DNA from: Bradysia coprophila
Lineage: Eukaryota; Arthropoda; Insecta; Diptera; Sciaridae
Direction: 5' to 3'
DNA length: 64,000 nt
Assembly: GCF_014529535.1 (NCBI RefSeq)
Contig: NW_023503313.1
Coordinates: 1,818,081 to 1,882,080 of the forward strand
In this document: one piece after another, positions 50,400-61,490 of the stretch
Layout: each line of letters opens with the position of its first letter
How positions within the stretch are numbered: position 1 is the first letter of the stretch
Program-made: the position numbers and the translations under genes
Notes under the pieces: generated by a model
Databases searched by the model: none
What the model saw: the letters and a program-made list of their open reading frames with translations, nothing else
Told to the model about the DNA's origin: nothing

Positions 50400-51480
50400 T
50401 CACCACAGCTGAAACTTAGGGAGCCTGTGTTGTGAAAAACGTTGTACTGTCTCGGAAAATCTGCATAAATGAATAAAAACGAGTGAAAATATTCGAATTC
50501 CGAAACTAAATTTACGATGAAGGAAATTCTTCGATGAATGAGGGGAAACGACAATAATTATATTGATGTATTTACAACACATTACAAATTCTAAGTATTC
50601 TAAGTTGAAATTTAACCGAAAAAACTCAACGTGTACGCACTCTGGACTAAAAGTTAGTCCATGTCGAGATTTAAGCTCACCGCAGAACTTTATACATATA
50701 TGTGCTTGGTCTTAGAAAAATATTGGCACGGGTGGGTCTCTGCATTTTGCTTTAATTGTAGGGCGTGATGGCGTCTTAACGAATTTCGGGTTTCGGATGT
50801 TTCGAGGCCATGTTCAATATATGTACCATCCAGTAAAAACGAACATTATTTCAAGTGAACAAAAAGTCGATGATTATCATATATCATCAATAATCGATTT
50901 TAAATTCGCACATTAAATGTATTATTTGTATTATATTGCGTGTACATAGAAAAATCCATGATGCATTGGCATTCGCATTGCTTAGCACCGAAATATTAGT
51001 CTACTTTCGCATAAATGAACCTTCTCTGATAGAAATAGCTGTACAACATAGGTATTAATAGCATAATCAATTGATGGCCAACCAATATCCAATTCAAAGT
51101 AAGCTAATTAAGCATTTCAGCATAAAAATTGTTATGTGTCGTCGGTTTTTTTTCTTTCTTTCTTCTCTCTCACCGTACTAGAAAGTAAATAGATGCATCG
51201 TCGCAAGTGCATTATTTAATTTTCACCAACAATTAATTAACGCAGGCAGATGTAGAAGATACATCGATTCCCATCGAATGGACACCAGATATATGTAATT
51301 TTGTATTATGTTTTGAATGGTGTTATGTCTTCGGTTACATCTAGATCTTCTGTGCAAATACAATGTTCAATGAAAAATTATGACCTAAAATTTTATCATA
51401 TAAGGAATATGATATAAACAGAAATCGTCTATTGTAAGTTATCACTGGCTCGGTGCACAACCATCAACGTTGATACGATT
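50400..51480. other. Intergenic upstream of the Osiris gene
   Basis: No coding exon. AT-rich, no clear repeat ends. Confidence 0.4.
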
Positions 51481-51492
51481 TTGTGTTGCAAT

Positions 51493-51501
51493 ATTATATA
51501 G
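51493..51501 (+). promoter_or_regulatory. Possible TATA box of the Osiris gene
   Basis: TATATA at 51495-51500 lies about 135 bases before the ATG, at a distance that allows a short 5' UTR. In AT-rich DNA such a match has little weight alone. Confidence 0.25.
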
Positions 51502-51633
51502 TTGATGAGTCGAGCGTAACTTTTTTTTTGTAAAGTTTTCAATCGAAAGAACGGACTTCCTGTTTTGTTGAAAAGAAATTCAATTCTTTTGGTTTTTCAA
51601 AGTGTTGGAATTTAGTTGAAGTTAAAACCAAGG

Positions 51634-53035
51634 ATGATGAAGTGCAAAAAAAGTTACTTTGTGTTCTGCTTAGTTTTTCTAATTAGTGATAGCAGATGCA
51701 GCGACCCTAATTCAGACAAATACATCACCGCATCGAAAGCGGAATGTTTTTCGTCGAAAAATTTGTTCTCGTGCATCAAATATAAGACGGCACGGTTTAT
51801 TTGGTCGGTGGCAGCTGGTAAAATCCAGTTAATTAAAAATCCTTTGAACAGTGAACATTTTAATCTCGTCAGAATTACGAATGATGGGGAAGAAAAAGAG
51901 TTTTCGGAATATAGATACGAGCAAGGTATTATATTAACATCTTTCAATTCTATTATACACCATAATACAAATTTCGTTCAGTTGCAAGTGCTGGAAGTTA
52001 TTGAACCAAAAAAATATAATTTCACATTCACGAAAGGAAAACAGTGGAGGTCTACTATGTTCGTCCTCGTTGGAATATAACCGACGATGTAGATTGGATT
52101 GTCGGAAGCAAAATGAACAATTATAAATTTGCATTTTTCCTTCGCTTTTCTTTTAGCCGTTGGAAATTAAAAATTTTCTTTTCATTTTCTCGGCTGCATT
52201 GTTTTACTCTCAAGATATTTGATTAAAGTTGTCGTGTCCGTGAACGAGAGAACACAGACCGCAGGCTCTTATTATGCTAAATATGAAAAAGCACGGCAAC
52301 GGGAAATCAACTCGACCCGCAGCAACGTTAAAAAGCATAGAGAGTTTCGTTCTCAGAACGTAATGGGTTTTTCCCTTGATTTCAGACGTCCCTGAATCGA
52401 CCAAAGCATTATCGTTCCTAAAGAGATCCGTTCACATGTTCCTAGCAACGCATGGTTTTCAAATATCGTTTGGGAAGGACACCGGAGCCCGACTGATCAG
52501 TGATCCAGAGTCTGATGATGTAGCAGGTGATTTGACTATTTTAATTCGTAATTTCATTCGAATCACAATTTACCTGTTTCCGAAAATTGCAATAATTTAG
52601 ATGAATATCGCGGTAAGAAGAAACGTAAGCTTCAGCTCGTTCTTCCACTTCTTATTTTGTTGAAAATGGTCAAAATAAAAGTGTTGTTACTTACTGTATT
52701 ATTGGGTATCGGTAGCATACAGTTGCTTCTGGTCGCTGGCGGTATACTTTTGTTTCATTACTTCAAACACACTACCCACTGCAAAGTACAAGGGCTACCG
52801 ATACACTCTCATAGTCACATAATTGAATCGGAACCCGGTAAGTGTCTGGATTGACGCTTTTTATTTTCCAATAATTTCAAATGTTTAATACTTAGAGCCA
52901 TATTCCACCTACACTGGATATCACTATTCCCAACCGTCGTACCACAGTTCAGGTTCATATGCAAAGGATTGGGCGAGTAGCAGGGCATACAGTGCATTTA
53001 ATAATTATATGGACACACCGCATTCCAGCTCATAA
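51634..53035 (+). CDS. Osiris-family secreted protein (four exons)
   Basis: Exons are 51634-51925, 52386-52526, 52601-52837 and 52896-53035. All junctions are phase 1 and the total is 269 codons. Layout follows Osiris proteins: a signal peptide (MMKCKKSYFVFCLVFLIS), a two-cysteine region (C38, C47) with CIKYKTARFIW, a FLATHGFQISF segment, a basic stretch KKKRK (150-154) leading into a long Leu/Val-rich hydrophobic segment (about 155-195), and a Tyr/Ser-rich C-terminal exon. That exon contains SRAYSAFNNY, a variant of the family's AQxLAY motif. Osiris proteins are insect-specific and linked to cuticle formation and secretion. The start is at 51634 (ATGATG with A at -3); TTG at 51616 was not chosen. 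Exon 1 could also read through its donor to a stop at 52080, but the phase-1 splice restores the family layout. AATAAA at 53068 follows the stop. Which Osiris member is unknown. Confidence 0.85.
51926..52385 (+). other. Osiris gene intron 1 (460 bp)
   Basis: Donor GGTATTAT and acceptor TTGATTTCAG, phase 1. The intron has an open, protein-like stretch at about 52226-52385 that is not in frame with exon 2; an unannotated alternative exon cannot be ruled out. Introns 2 (52527-52600, 74 bp) and 3 (52838-52895, 58 bp, donor GTAAGT) are short. Confidence 0.75.
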
Positions 53036-53067
53036 TAATAACTTAGCATAAAGCTTAAAGATATTTC

Positions 53068-53073
53068 AATAAA
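53068..53073 (+). terminator. Polyadenylation signal of the Osiris gene
   Basis: AATAAA lies 33 bases after the stop codon. Confidence 0.6.
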
Positions 53074-54015
53074 ATTACTTTTTTATCAGCAAAATTTTCA
53101 TTTTTGTTATTATAAGATAGAACAAGAACTTTTAACTTGTTTGCCTCAACCCCACGTAAAGTAAAAAAAAGAGAAGAGAAAACCGAGAAAAAACCCTCGA
53201 GGCAAATTACGAATTATAATGTTGGCATGGTGAACTTATATTTGTAACAACTTCGATTATTATCGACGACCTTATGAACATGAAAATTTAATTAAATTGA
53301 AATTAGGGATGTGTTATTCGTAGATGTTTCTCATTCATACTGACCTTTTCGAGTATCCGATTAATGATAAATTATTATACTGGAACTGAAGTTGCTGATT
53401 ATATAAATACACTTTGGCAGAAATGTAGAAGCTAAAGCCCATGCTACGAAAGTTGTATTTATTTTGTGTCTATAAATATTTTGTAAAAGAATGCGTCGGA
53501 GCCACAACTTCTGATTGTTTTGAGAACAATTATTCAGAAAATCTTAATTATCATATATTCATCGAAATACCTTTCTTTAAAGATAAAGCCGTTATATCGT
53601 CAATTCTATCGATTTTCTTGATTGTATTTTTAAATTATTGAAGTTTCAAATCTGTTCAGACAATCGCCCATCGTAAAATCTATGACTGGTAAAAGTAAAG
53701 CGTTCTTTTAGGTTGGTGAAGATAAGAATCAGGGATGTGCGGTGGATAAAAGATAGAGACTGGCGTAGTCCACAAAACATTGTTATAACCCCTAAATAAC
53801 GGAAGCTGAATTTGCGAGTAACTAATCTGAACTTTCACTAATTTACTTATTTCGACCTGCGACCTCTACAAAAAATTTTCTTCGAGATGTTTGTTGGCGG
53901 TTTGCAACAAACAGTGTGACCGGTGACGCGTAGCGAAACAAATCCAACATACTTACGTCCGATATTCAAATTTCGTCAATGTAGAAAGTGATGACATGAA
54001 TGTGTAGTGAGCAAA
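53074..54015. other. Intergenic, nothing supported
   Basis: An ATG-started frame of 66 codons at 53441-53641 ends in a hydrophobic stretch but has no other support. Confidence 0.4.
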
Positions 54016-54019
54016 AGTT

Positions 54020-54540
54020 AAATATACTTTTACTTTACTAGTGAGGTAATGTGGCCATTCCCTCACTAGTGAAGACCCTTTCCCTCGTTCGTAAAGTAAA
54101 ACGCCATACTTTACACGTGAAATAATTTGATATCTCGTATAAATTAAGATTGGCTCACCTAGTTTGTGTATATTACGTAGGTGGAAGCACGGGGTTTCAG
54201 GGGGTTTCGAACATTTAGTTTTTTCATGTTGCAGATATTGCAGTGTCAAATTCTCTCCAAGATGTGACATATTTGCAAGGTATTGGCCTTTTTCACAAAG
54301 TATAATCAGCGTAACCTTCGTAAAAAGAATCTTGAATCTGACAAGAGCACGTGTGCCAACGTGTAAAAAACAAATGTTCAAAACCCCCTGCTGAACCGTG
54401 GCGATCCTCTTGTCAAACGGACAGTACATAAACAAATTCCATCATTTATCACGATGAGTAAAAGTATCCGAGGGCTTCAGCCGGGTTCTGGGTACTGGAT
54501 ACGAGATATCAAATTACTTCACTGGTATAGTAATGTACTA
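54020..54540. mobile_element. Larger relative of the 213-bp foldback repeat
   Basis: It shares TTTACTTTACTAGTGAGG, GATATCTCGTAT, TATCACGATGAGTAAAAG and the GTATCCGAGGGC core with 50185-50397 and 55223-55435, but carries about 300 bp of extra central sequence. A 160-codon minus-strand frame (53953-54435) crosses it and has no recognised motif. Confidence 0.55.
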
Positions 54541-54755
54541 TTACATGTTACATGCGTCGAAAACCGTACTTTTCATGTTTTAAGCACTTCTTTCGACGCC
54601 CTCAGCATGTAAAATCCATTACATAACTCGGGATAAAAAGATGAAAAGTCTCGTTTTCGTGTGTTTATTGACCTCGGCTACGCCTCGGACCAACAAAATT
54701 CACACGAAAACTCAACTTTTCATATTTGTATCCCTAGTCATGTAAAATACTAATA
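54541..54755. repeat. Foldback element, second copy of the 25.5-kb family
   Basis: It matches 25478-25640 closely (TGCGTCGAAAACC, GACGCCCTCAGCATGTAAAA, AAAAGTCTCGTTTTCGTGTG). In addition it keeps the GC core CCTCGGCTACGCCTCGG (54672-54688) and the returning arm. It abuts the preceding element. Confidence 0.75.
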
Positions 54756-55222
54756 TCCGACATTCAAATATTTACAACATAGAAAGTAGGGTCAGCTGTT
54801 GAAAGTGCAAATCGCAAATATTAAAAAAAACATTTTCGTGAGTCGTCAAAATTCGCCGATTATGGAAAATTGAGTGAGCTTTTAACTTGATAAATCGATA
54901 AAGAATTGGATAAACAAACAAGAGATGAAAAAATAAATATTTTCTCACCTGACCTGTCATCAGATAGAGCGTCAACAAAACGCTATCGTCTCACCGCATT
55001 TGAGTGTAGAAAATAATGTTATTCACGCCACACGGATTAAATAGTTATTTGTTCAACGAGAGAAGAAAAGTTGGAAGTTGAACTTTTTTCAGAGTCAAAC
55101 ACGACGTTTTTCACAACAAAGGCTTTCGAAACGTCAGGAGAGTTAGAAAACGACTATGTTCTCGCCTGCTTTGTGAAAAATTATTAAATTCTTTTAATTG
55201 GCACTTCGGGCCTTTCATAAAA

Positions 55223-55435
55223 AATAGTACATTACTATGCAAGGGAAGTAAAGTGATATCTCGTATCCAGATGAGAAAAAGTATCCGAGGGCGGCAGCCC
55301 GAGGTACTTTTACTCATCGTGATACGAGATATCACTTTAATTTCCGTGTGTAGTACGACGTTTTACTATGCGAGTGATGTAAAGGTTATTGCCTATACAT
55401 GTAATAGCCTTATTACATGCACCAGCATAGTAAAA
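55223..55435 (+). repeat. 213-bp foldback repeat, copy 2
   Basis: Inverted partner of 50185-50397, nearly identical. Ends are AGTACATTACTATGC on the left and GCATAGTAAAA on the right. Confidence 0.85.
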
Positions 55436-58400
55436 TCGATTTCCTCCATTGATTCAATTTTTTGTCGACACCCCTAACGTCCTATTACATTCACTTAAAA
55501 CTGAGTGCCTCATAGTGGTCAATCTAAAATCACGTCAGTCTAAATTTACCGGCGCAATTTTAGATTGACCACTGTGCTACGCTCCAAAAAGTTCGGTGTT
55601 GCCTATGACATGACACACATGATCATCACCTAACTCAGCAACAGCGTCCCTGTATTAAAGAATCTATATTTCAATTCAATTTTGAGACCTGTCTATCAAT
55701 ACGGAAAAAATAGATCCAATTGCGTCATGTTATTTCGCTGTAGAGGTCTTTCCCGCAATAGAAAAAGAAAACTAACCTAACTCAAGCTAACACATTTCCA
55801 TTTATATATCGTTTCCTTCTATTTACAAATCAAAAATATTTTTCAATCAGATTATCGATCAGATGCTCACATATATTGATCAACTTGATTAACAGATGGC
55901 TTGAAAATGTTTGATGTATACAACACACTGCTATGCCGGACTGTTAATTTTGGATATACTTGAATCTTTTTTTTTCCCAAAAATGTTTGATAAATTATGA
56001 CTGACAGTTTTCGTAAATCAACATTTCGACGCATAACTTCAATAAAAACTTCAACTGGTGAGTGATATTGATAAAACGTTGATTAAATTATGGAAAACTG
56101 TTTGATACAAGCAATATCGGAGTGTAATCGACTGATTTATTGGTTATAGTGGAATGTTCATTCAGGGAGTATATATCTCAATGCTTTGACTATCATACAT
56201 AGCAATTTATGATATACCTTCCATACAAGTCAAGCGTATCAACAGCTCTACCATGTCTATTACTTCAAACACGAAAAAAAAATACAATTATTCAATCCAA
56301 ATTTAATTGTGAAAATTTGGTTCGAATATATAAATATTTGTCACAAACATTTAAGATATTTATGACAAATAATTTTGAATGTATTTCTCCTAAATATTTT
56401 AACATCTAAAAAAGCTGGCGAACTCGCAAATTTTTCGAGCTTGTAAAAAAAACGTTCTCTAGCTCGAGAGAATTACTCAAGTTGAATAACTGGTAGAATT
56501 GGAGCCTGGGCGAAAGCAAATATTAAAGTTCAATAATTGGTAGAATTTGTTCACATCTCTTGTGGACGGTAGATTTTAGGCACTTTCGCTTGTCGACCTC
56601 ATTTCGTTCTGGCTACAACCCGCGAAATTGCCTAAAATCTACCGTCCACAACAGATACGAAAATAACTATTAAATGGTGTCTGAGTTGGGGAATTGAATA
56701 AATTGTTGTGTGTTTTAGCTCATCAAACGAAAACAATTCGTCTACCTTTACAAAAGAAACACTCACCGTTACTATCATTTCCCTTCAGCCTTCAAGTCTT
56801 TTATATGTTAATGCTGTGAAGTTTGAGGGCCAGGAGGGTGCTATGCCGAGACACAGGAATGAAATCGGAAATGTACAGTCGACTATGGATGTTCAGTTGG
56901 CTTTCTGTGTGTTAATTGTGTGTTCTGTACGATTCGCGACTAATGTAGCAAAATGTGTTTGGGATGAGTTCGACATGATTGTGTCTGTTGTTTCTAGTTA
57001 AAATTATGCAAAAAATTATCTTCGAGGTATGGTGTGGAACAATTTCTTTTTTCGCTCAGAAAACTAATCAATCTGATTGATTTCTATACTATGTTACACA
57101 CAACACAGTCAATTTTCCCAATTTATGTCGGTTTTGTCTCAAGACATTTTTAACTTCGAATTTCACTTGTTTCTTTCTCTGACCCTTTCTCCATTACAAT
57201 GAAAACAATATTATCAGTGAATATAACCCACCGAAAATATTTGTTTAGTGTTATTTACCCACAGAAAAAAAAACGAACATTTGTTATACAATACATTTCA
57301 TGTTTTCCCGCAACGTAGGATTTCGTGCTATATGATCTGATTAATAATAATTTCCTTTGATAAAACCAATTAATTGGCATCGTCGGTTGTGTTTTTATCA
57401 AATTACTTTCATCTGTACAAACAGAACAAAACACTCAAAGTATATTATAAAGGTATGCTTCTTGTCAATTAACTTATGTGTTGTTCGGTGTTCACTTATA
57501 TTGCTTGATAGAACCATTTCAATTGTGAACGATAATGCCATCGGCACATATCATCGCTTAATATCGTTATCATACGTTACATTTAATTATTACAATAATC
57601 GATCGTGCGGTCTTGTTGCTGATGGTAATGATGCTTAACACATTTTCTTCTTTTTCTTTTTATTTTAAATTGATCAATAATCGCAAGTTGGCGCGTTTGT
57701 TGATTGGGATGAATGTGATTATCCATTTTTTGTATCCGGTTGTGTTCTACATAACAATTTTGTTTGTGTGTCGAGTCTGTAACCAATCGTGCTAATGCCC
57801 TACCTGGAAACTAGGTTGATATATCCGTAATTGTCATTGGTCTTGTTCTTTGCCATGTTAATTTCTTGCATTTTCTACTTTTAGTATAGTACTTAAGGTA
57901 CTCTATCCTTTTGCATTGCTACACATATTTCTTTAAGTCAATTAGCTTTTACTATCAGTGCCACTGATTCAGTGGTCGTAGACCACATACTCAAAACTTT
58001 TTGGAAGTGGCCTTGAAAATGTATGAAGTGTTCCCTTTCGTCTGATCTCTTCCCTATAAAATTCGTAACATCAGTTGTGAATGGCTGCCTAATGTATAAC
58101 AAGACAACAATAAATGAAACAGCAAAGAAGGACTATTATAATGCAGTAAGATATGCGAACTGATTTGAGAAACGGTCGGAGATTAAATTTGGGGTGAATG
58201 TTTCTACGACACGCCGCGCCACTACGAAGTCATAGCTAAACACGCACATTTTTCATTTAATCTCTGTGAACCAATTTTCAACGATTTTGGTATTAATAAA
58301 ACCTAATACATGAAAAGTTTGTATAGAACATGCCTATCGCTCCAGGTTTACAAGTTAAACATAAAAAATACGGAAAAACCATATGTTCTACCCCTTGAAC

Positions 58401-58973
58401 AGAATAACTTATAAAAGTATTAAGATGACTTACAACTGGTTATAACCTATGTGGCGAAGGCATAATGCAATTGAAATTGAATCTATTCTTATAGAAAGTA
58501 TCATGAGTAGAAAACTAGAAGAGACAAATTTCAAAATTTCATAATTCCTTACCGAAATCTTCCCCCCTTTTGCTTGGTCTTTCGAACATTAATTAAGTTA
58601 GGAGCAGCTTAGAAAGCTATTCGCATGTTACTAGCGACTATTTTTGGGAACATATTTTCTTGAATTTTCCTAGATTTTCACATATTTTTCTAGAATCTAG
58701 AAACTCCTAAATAAATGTTTTCCCAAAATTAACATTTGCAAATTACGCATGCCAAAAATTACGATTTTCAGACCTATGCTTGCAAAAAGGTATGAAGAAA
58801 TTTTCGAATTTTCACTTGGCCTCTTTTTGTATGGAACGTCCGTAACGCGTGGCATATACCAACATAAAAAACTGAATGTTCTTGGAGTGTGTTGGATAGA
58901 CATTATGACATAAGGAATTTCGAAAAATGACATAATTGTTCATGTCATTAACAGCTGTTAATCAATTAACAAA
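55436..58973. other. Intergenic with minor palindromes
   Basis: No gene supported. At 55505-55575 AGTGGTCAATCTAAAAT is mirrored by ATTTTAGATTGACCACT, a small foldback. The palindrome at 56560-56652 is listed separately. Frames at 56708-57001 and 57357-57795 lack motifs. Confidence 0.45.
56560..56652. repeat. Short foldback MITE related to 38398-38665
   Basis: The arms TTGTGGACGGTAGATTTTAGG are inverted at about 56630-56652. The inner motif GCGAAATTGCCTAAAATC is shared with the 38.4-kb element. Confidence 0.7.
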
Positions 58974-60619
58974 ATGGGATCTTACGCGGTGAATAATGAA
59001 CTTGAGAAACTTTTTTACCACTTTGGACAAAAGGGCTTAAGAGGGTACAAGGGTTTAGCTTCGGACAAGAACCAAAATTGCGCGAAAAATAGGGCATATT
59101 TAGGAACATAATTACATAAGTACTTGAATTAAAAGAGGTGGCGCCATAGTATTTGGTTTATGTCCACAGCTAAACCCTTGTACGCTCTTAAAGCCTTCCG
59201 AACAGTTTCGAACTGATGGAAAACGGCTAGCACAAAATGTAATGTTCAAAAATATAACTCTGATCAATAAACATAATCGAAAATTTTAATCTTAAGTTTT
59301 CGGTTGAGGTTAAAGAAAATATTTTTTTCTCTAATTTTTGTGAAGGTTTTCCCGATGCTTCAGAAATACTTGAAAAATTATTCCGTGGCTGAACCGTATT
59401 TTGGTGGAAGTTTCGGAAAAAAGACAGACACTATCAATCCCGACCTCGATCTAGTCATTGTAGTCAACAATGTTGATAATCCACCTTATGACGACGTACT
59501 GGAACAATTTGAAGATATTCTTTTGCTGAATGAACGTAAATTGAAAATTAGGAGCGGCTCAATAAAGAGAAAATCAAAATTCTCCCTGCAACGAACAAGT
59601 CCCCAGAGCAAGTTTACACCATACTAGAACAAAAACCAGACATTTTTTACTCATACAGTAGCAGTTTGGTGAAGAGACAAATTGAGTTTATGACTTCCCA
59701 TGACAGTAGCTTCGTCCACATCATTATTCGCATTGTTAAGTATTGGTTCAAGTCTCTCAGTTTCGGAGAAAAATATTTAAATGGAAAAGGCATAATTATG
59801 GAACTGCTGGGAATTGCGGCTGCAGGACTAGAGGAAAGTACTTTTAACTCGGGATCCCTATCTGTCGTTCGTACTCTAAGAAGAGTGCTTGATATGGTAG
59901 AGAAAATTGATTCAACCAAATAGGCCTTTGAGCAGATTCCTGAAACAAAGAAGTGGATTCGTATTCCAGAATCCAAATTGAAGATTCAAAATTCACATCA
60001 GTTGATTCCTAGGATTGTGGGAACCGAAAACATCTTATCTAGTGGATTCTTCATTATCGAGCCAGCTAACCCTTTCAACAATTTGATGGGAGGCCAAGAC
60101 GAAACGGTAATTCAAACATTGAAAGAATATGCCGGCGTAACAAAAACAAGACTTTCTTTACTTATGAACCATTACACAAAATTCCCGAACGGTTTCCCGA
60201 ACCAAGTTATCATAAATAAATTTTTTGAGCCACAGCCGGTGTGTCTGAAAAATCAATTTTCTTTTGAAGTTCCTGTCGATTTTGTCATAGACTATAGCCA
60301 CCCTTATTCCTCGGAATATTGTGATATGAAAGTTCGTAATGAAGAGCCACTCCAACGAAAGGAAGTTGAATTGGCTGTTGAGACCATTAAATGGAGACTG
60401 CTTTCTGCAGTCACTGTTCTCAAAACTAATGAAGACGTGACACCAACAGACATTAGGAATGCCATAGGTGCTATGGTTAAATCGACGTTAGATGTCCAAC
60501 TGGCGGCATCCACAACGAATAATCACGACGACCATGACATCTCCTTATCGGTTCCATACAAATCGAATGGTGAAACCTATGCTGTTAAATTTAGTATGAG
60601 CTGGAGTTGGAAGCGTTGA
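58974..60619 (+). pseudogene. OAS/cGAS-like nucleotidyltransferase, broken
   Basis: Coding blocks: 58974-59030 (MGSYAVNNELEKLFYHFG), a palindromic insertion 59031-59198, 59199-59238, an intron 59239-59345 (phase 0), then 59346-60619. After the intron come the nucleotidyltransferase P-loop GGSFGKKTD and metal-binding PDLDLVIVV. The frame then shifts near 59550; the new frame holds the helical substrate-binding part (LVKRQIEFM, IIIRIVKYWFKSL, GIIMELLGIAAAG). A TAG stop occurs at 59921-59923. In the same frame after the stop come FFIIEPANPFNNLMGG, like the DPADPTxN segment of OAS proteins, and about 170 C-terminal residues of unknown type. The third catalytic Asp expected before LPA is not seen (KIKILPAT instead), and the linker is short, suggesting a deletion. 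OAS/cGAS-like enzymes make nucleotide second messengers on sensing double-stranded RNA. Three or four lesions make a pseudogene most likely; assembly errors are the main alternative. Confidence 0.65.
59031..59198. repeat. 168-bp MITE inside exon 1 of the OAS-like gene
   Basis: The left arm (GGGCTTAAGAGGGTACAAGG, then GTTTAGCTTCGGACA) is mirrored by the right arm ending GTACGCTCTTAAAGCC; arms are about 45 bp. Removing it leaves flanking blocks that read as one exon, apart from a small junction uncertainty. No clear target duplication. Confidence 0.75.
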
Positions 60620-60835
60620 AGAGTTGTTCGGTTCAAGGAGTTTTTGTAATTACAATCATTACATTGAAATTTTACAAGAAAATTTGTGTTTTTATTACAC
60701 TTCATCTTACCATCTTACCAATTAAATACAGCCTACCTTTACACTTTATCTTATCAACCTGCGTTATTATGTGATTGACGGAACCTTTGACTGTGTCTAT
60801 GTATTGAATAGAGAACAAGGGAAGTTTTTATTGTC

Positions 60836-60980
60836 TTACAGCAACGCACTTGCATGAGTGGTACTCTAAATAGAGTACTTGAAAGGACAGTCAACGTAAA
60901 ACAATGGAAAAACATTTTCATGTAAAATTGAGTACTTTCTGACCACTATGATCACTCATGCTTGAAGTGCGTTGCTTACA
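60836..60980. repeat. Foldback MITE, GCAACGCACTT family, copy 1
   Basis: ACAGCAACGCACTTGCATGAG is mirrored by CTCATGCTTGAAGTGCGTTGC. A related copy follows at 61320-61490 and a micro-version at 17631-17656. Confidence 0.75.
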
Positions 60981-61030
60981 GTCAAAAGTTTACAATTTTC
61001 GGCTTAGCGTTCCTTAGAATTTCCAGATGG

Positions 61031-61229
61031 AACCATTCCATTCCATTTGACATGTAACGTAATTGACGCGATTTCTCACTCCAGAAAAAACAGTTTAGCT
61101 TCAGATTTAAAATTTAAAATTCAGTTACAACAATAACTAAAGGTTTTTAACACGAAGTCAAAGTTTTTCCTAATTTTTGAGAAATCGCGTCAATTTCGTT
61201 ACATTTTGTCACAATTTACATGGAATTGT
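61031..61229. repeat. ~200-bp MITE with ~48-bp arms
   Basis: Arms 61031-61079 and 61179-61229 (TGTAACGTAATTGACGCG, then ATTTCTCA) are inverted copies with a few mismatches. Confidence 0.75.
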
Positions 61230-61319
61230 CCGGTTATTTATGACATCCAGTACAAAGTACACATCGTGAGCTTATTACAGTACTTAGCCCCGAGATTCAT
61301 ACAATGATTTATGCAACAG

Positions 61320-61490
61320 AGCAACGCACTTCAAGCAAAAGTGCTATTAATGACAGCTGCCAAATAGAGTACTATTTTGTATGAAATTTTATCCCCACTC
61401 TTTTTACAGTGTAAAATTTTGTATGGAGCTTGGAGCACTGTCAAGTTTCAGTACCCTATTTAGAGTACCACTTTTGCTTGAAGTGCGTTG
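61320..61490. repeat. Foldback MITE, GCAACGCACTT family, copy 2
   Basis: AGCAACGCACTTCAAGCAAA is mirrored by TTTGCTTGAAGTGCGTTG. Inner pairs (AATAGAGTACT and its relatives, TACAGTGTAAAATTTTGTA) suggest further hairpins. Confidence 0.75.

Noticed and set aside
50146..50406. 86-codon frame repeated at 55253-55477
   Set aside because: The similarity of the two frames is simply the 213-bp DNA repeat; the frame crosses hairpins and has no protein features.
51926..52080. Read-through end of Osiris exon 1
   Set aside because: The frame stays open to 52080, but splicing at 51925 (phase 1) joins a segment with the expected family features; the read-through part has none.
53953..54435. 160-codon minus-strand frame
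   Set aside because: It covers a foldback-type repeat related to 50185-50397 and has no recognisable domain; the other copies do not preserve it.
59552..59552. 56-bp intron (GTACTG to AATTAG) to explain the frame change in the OAS-like gene
   Set aside because: It would remove a coherent helix-like coding stretch; kept only as a minor alternative pending transcript data.
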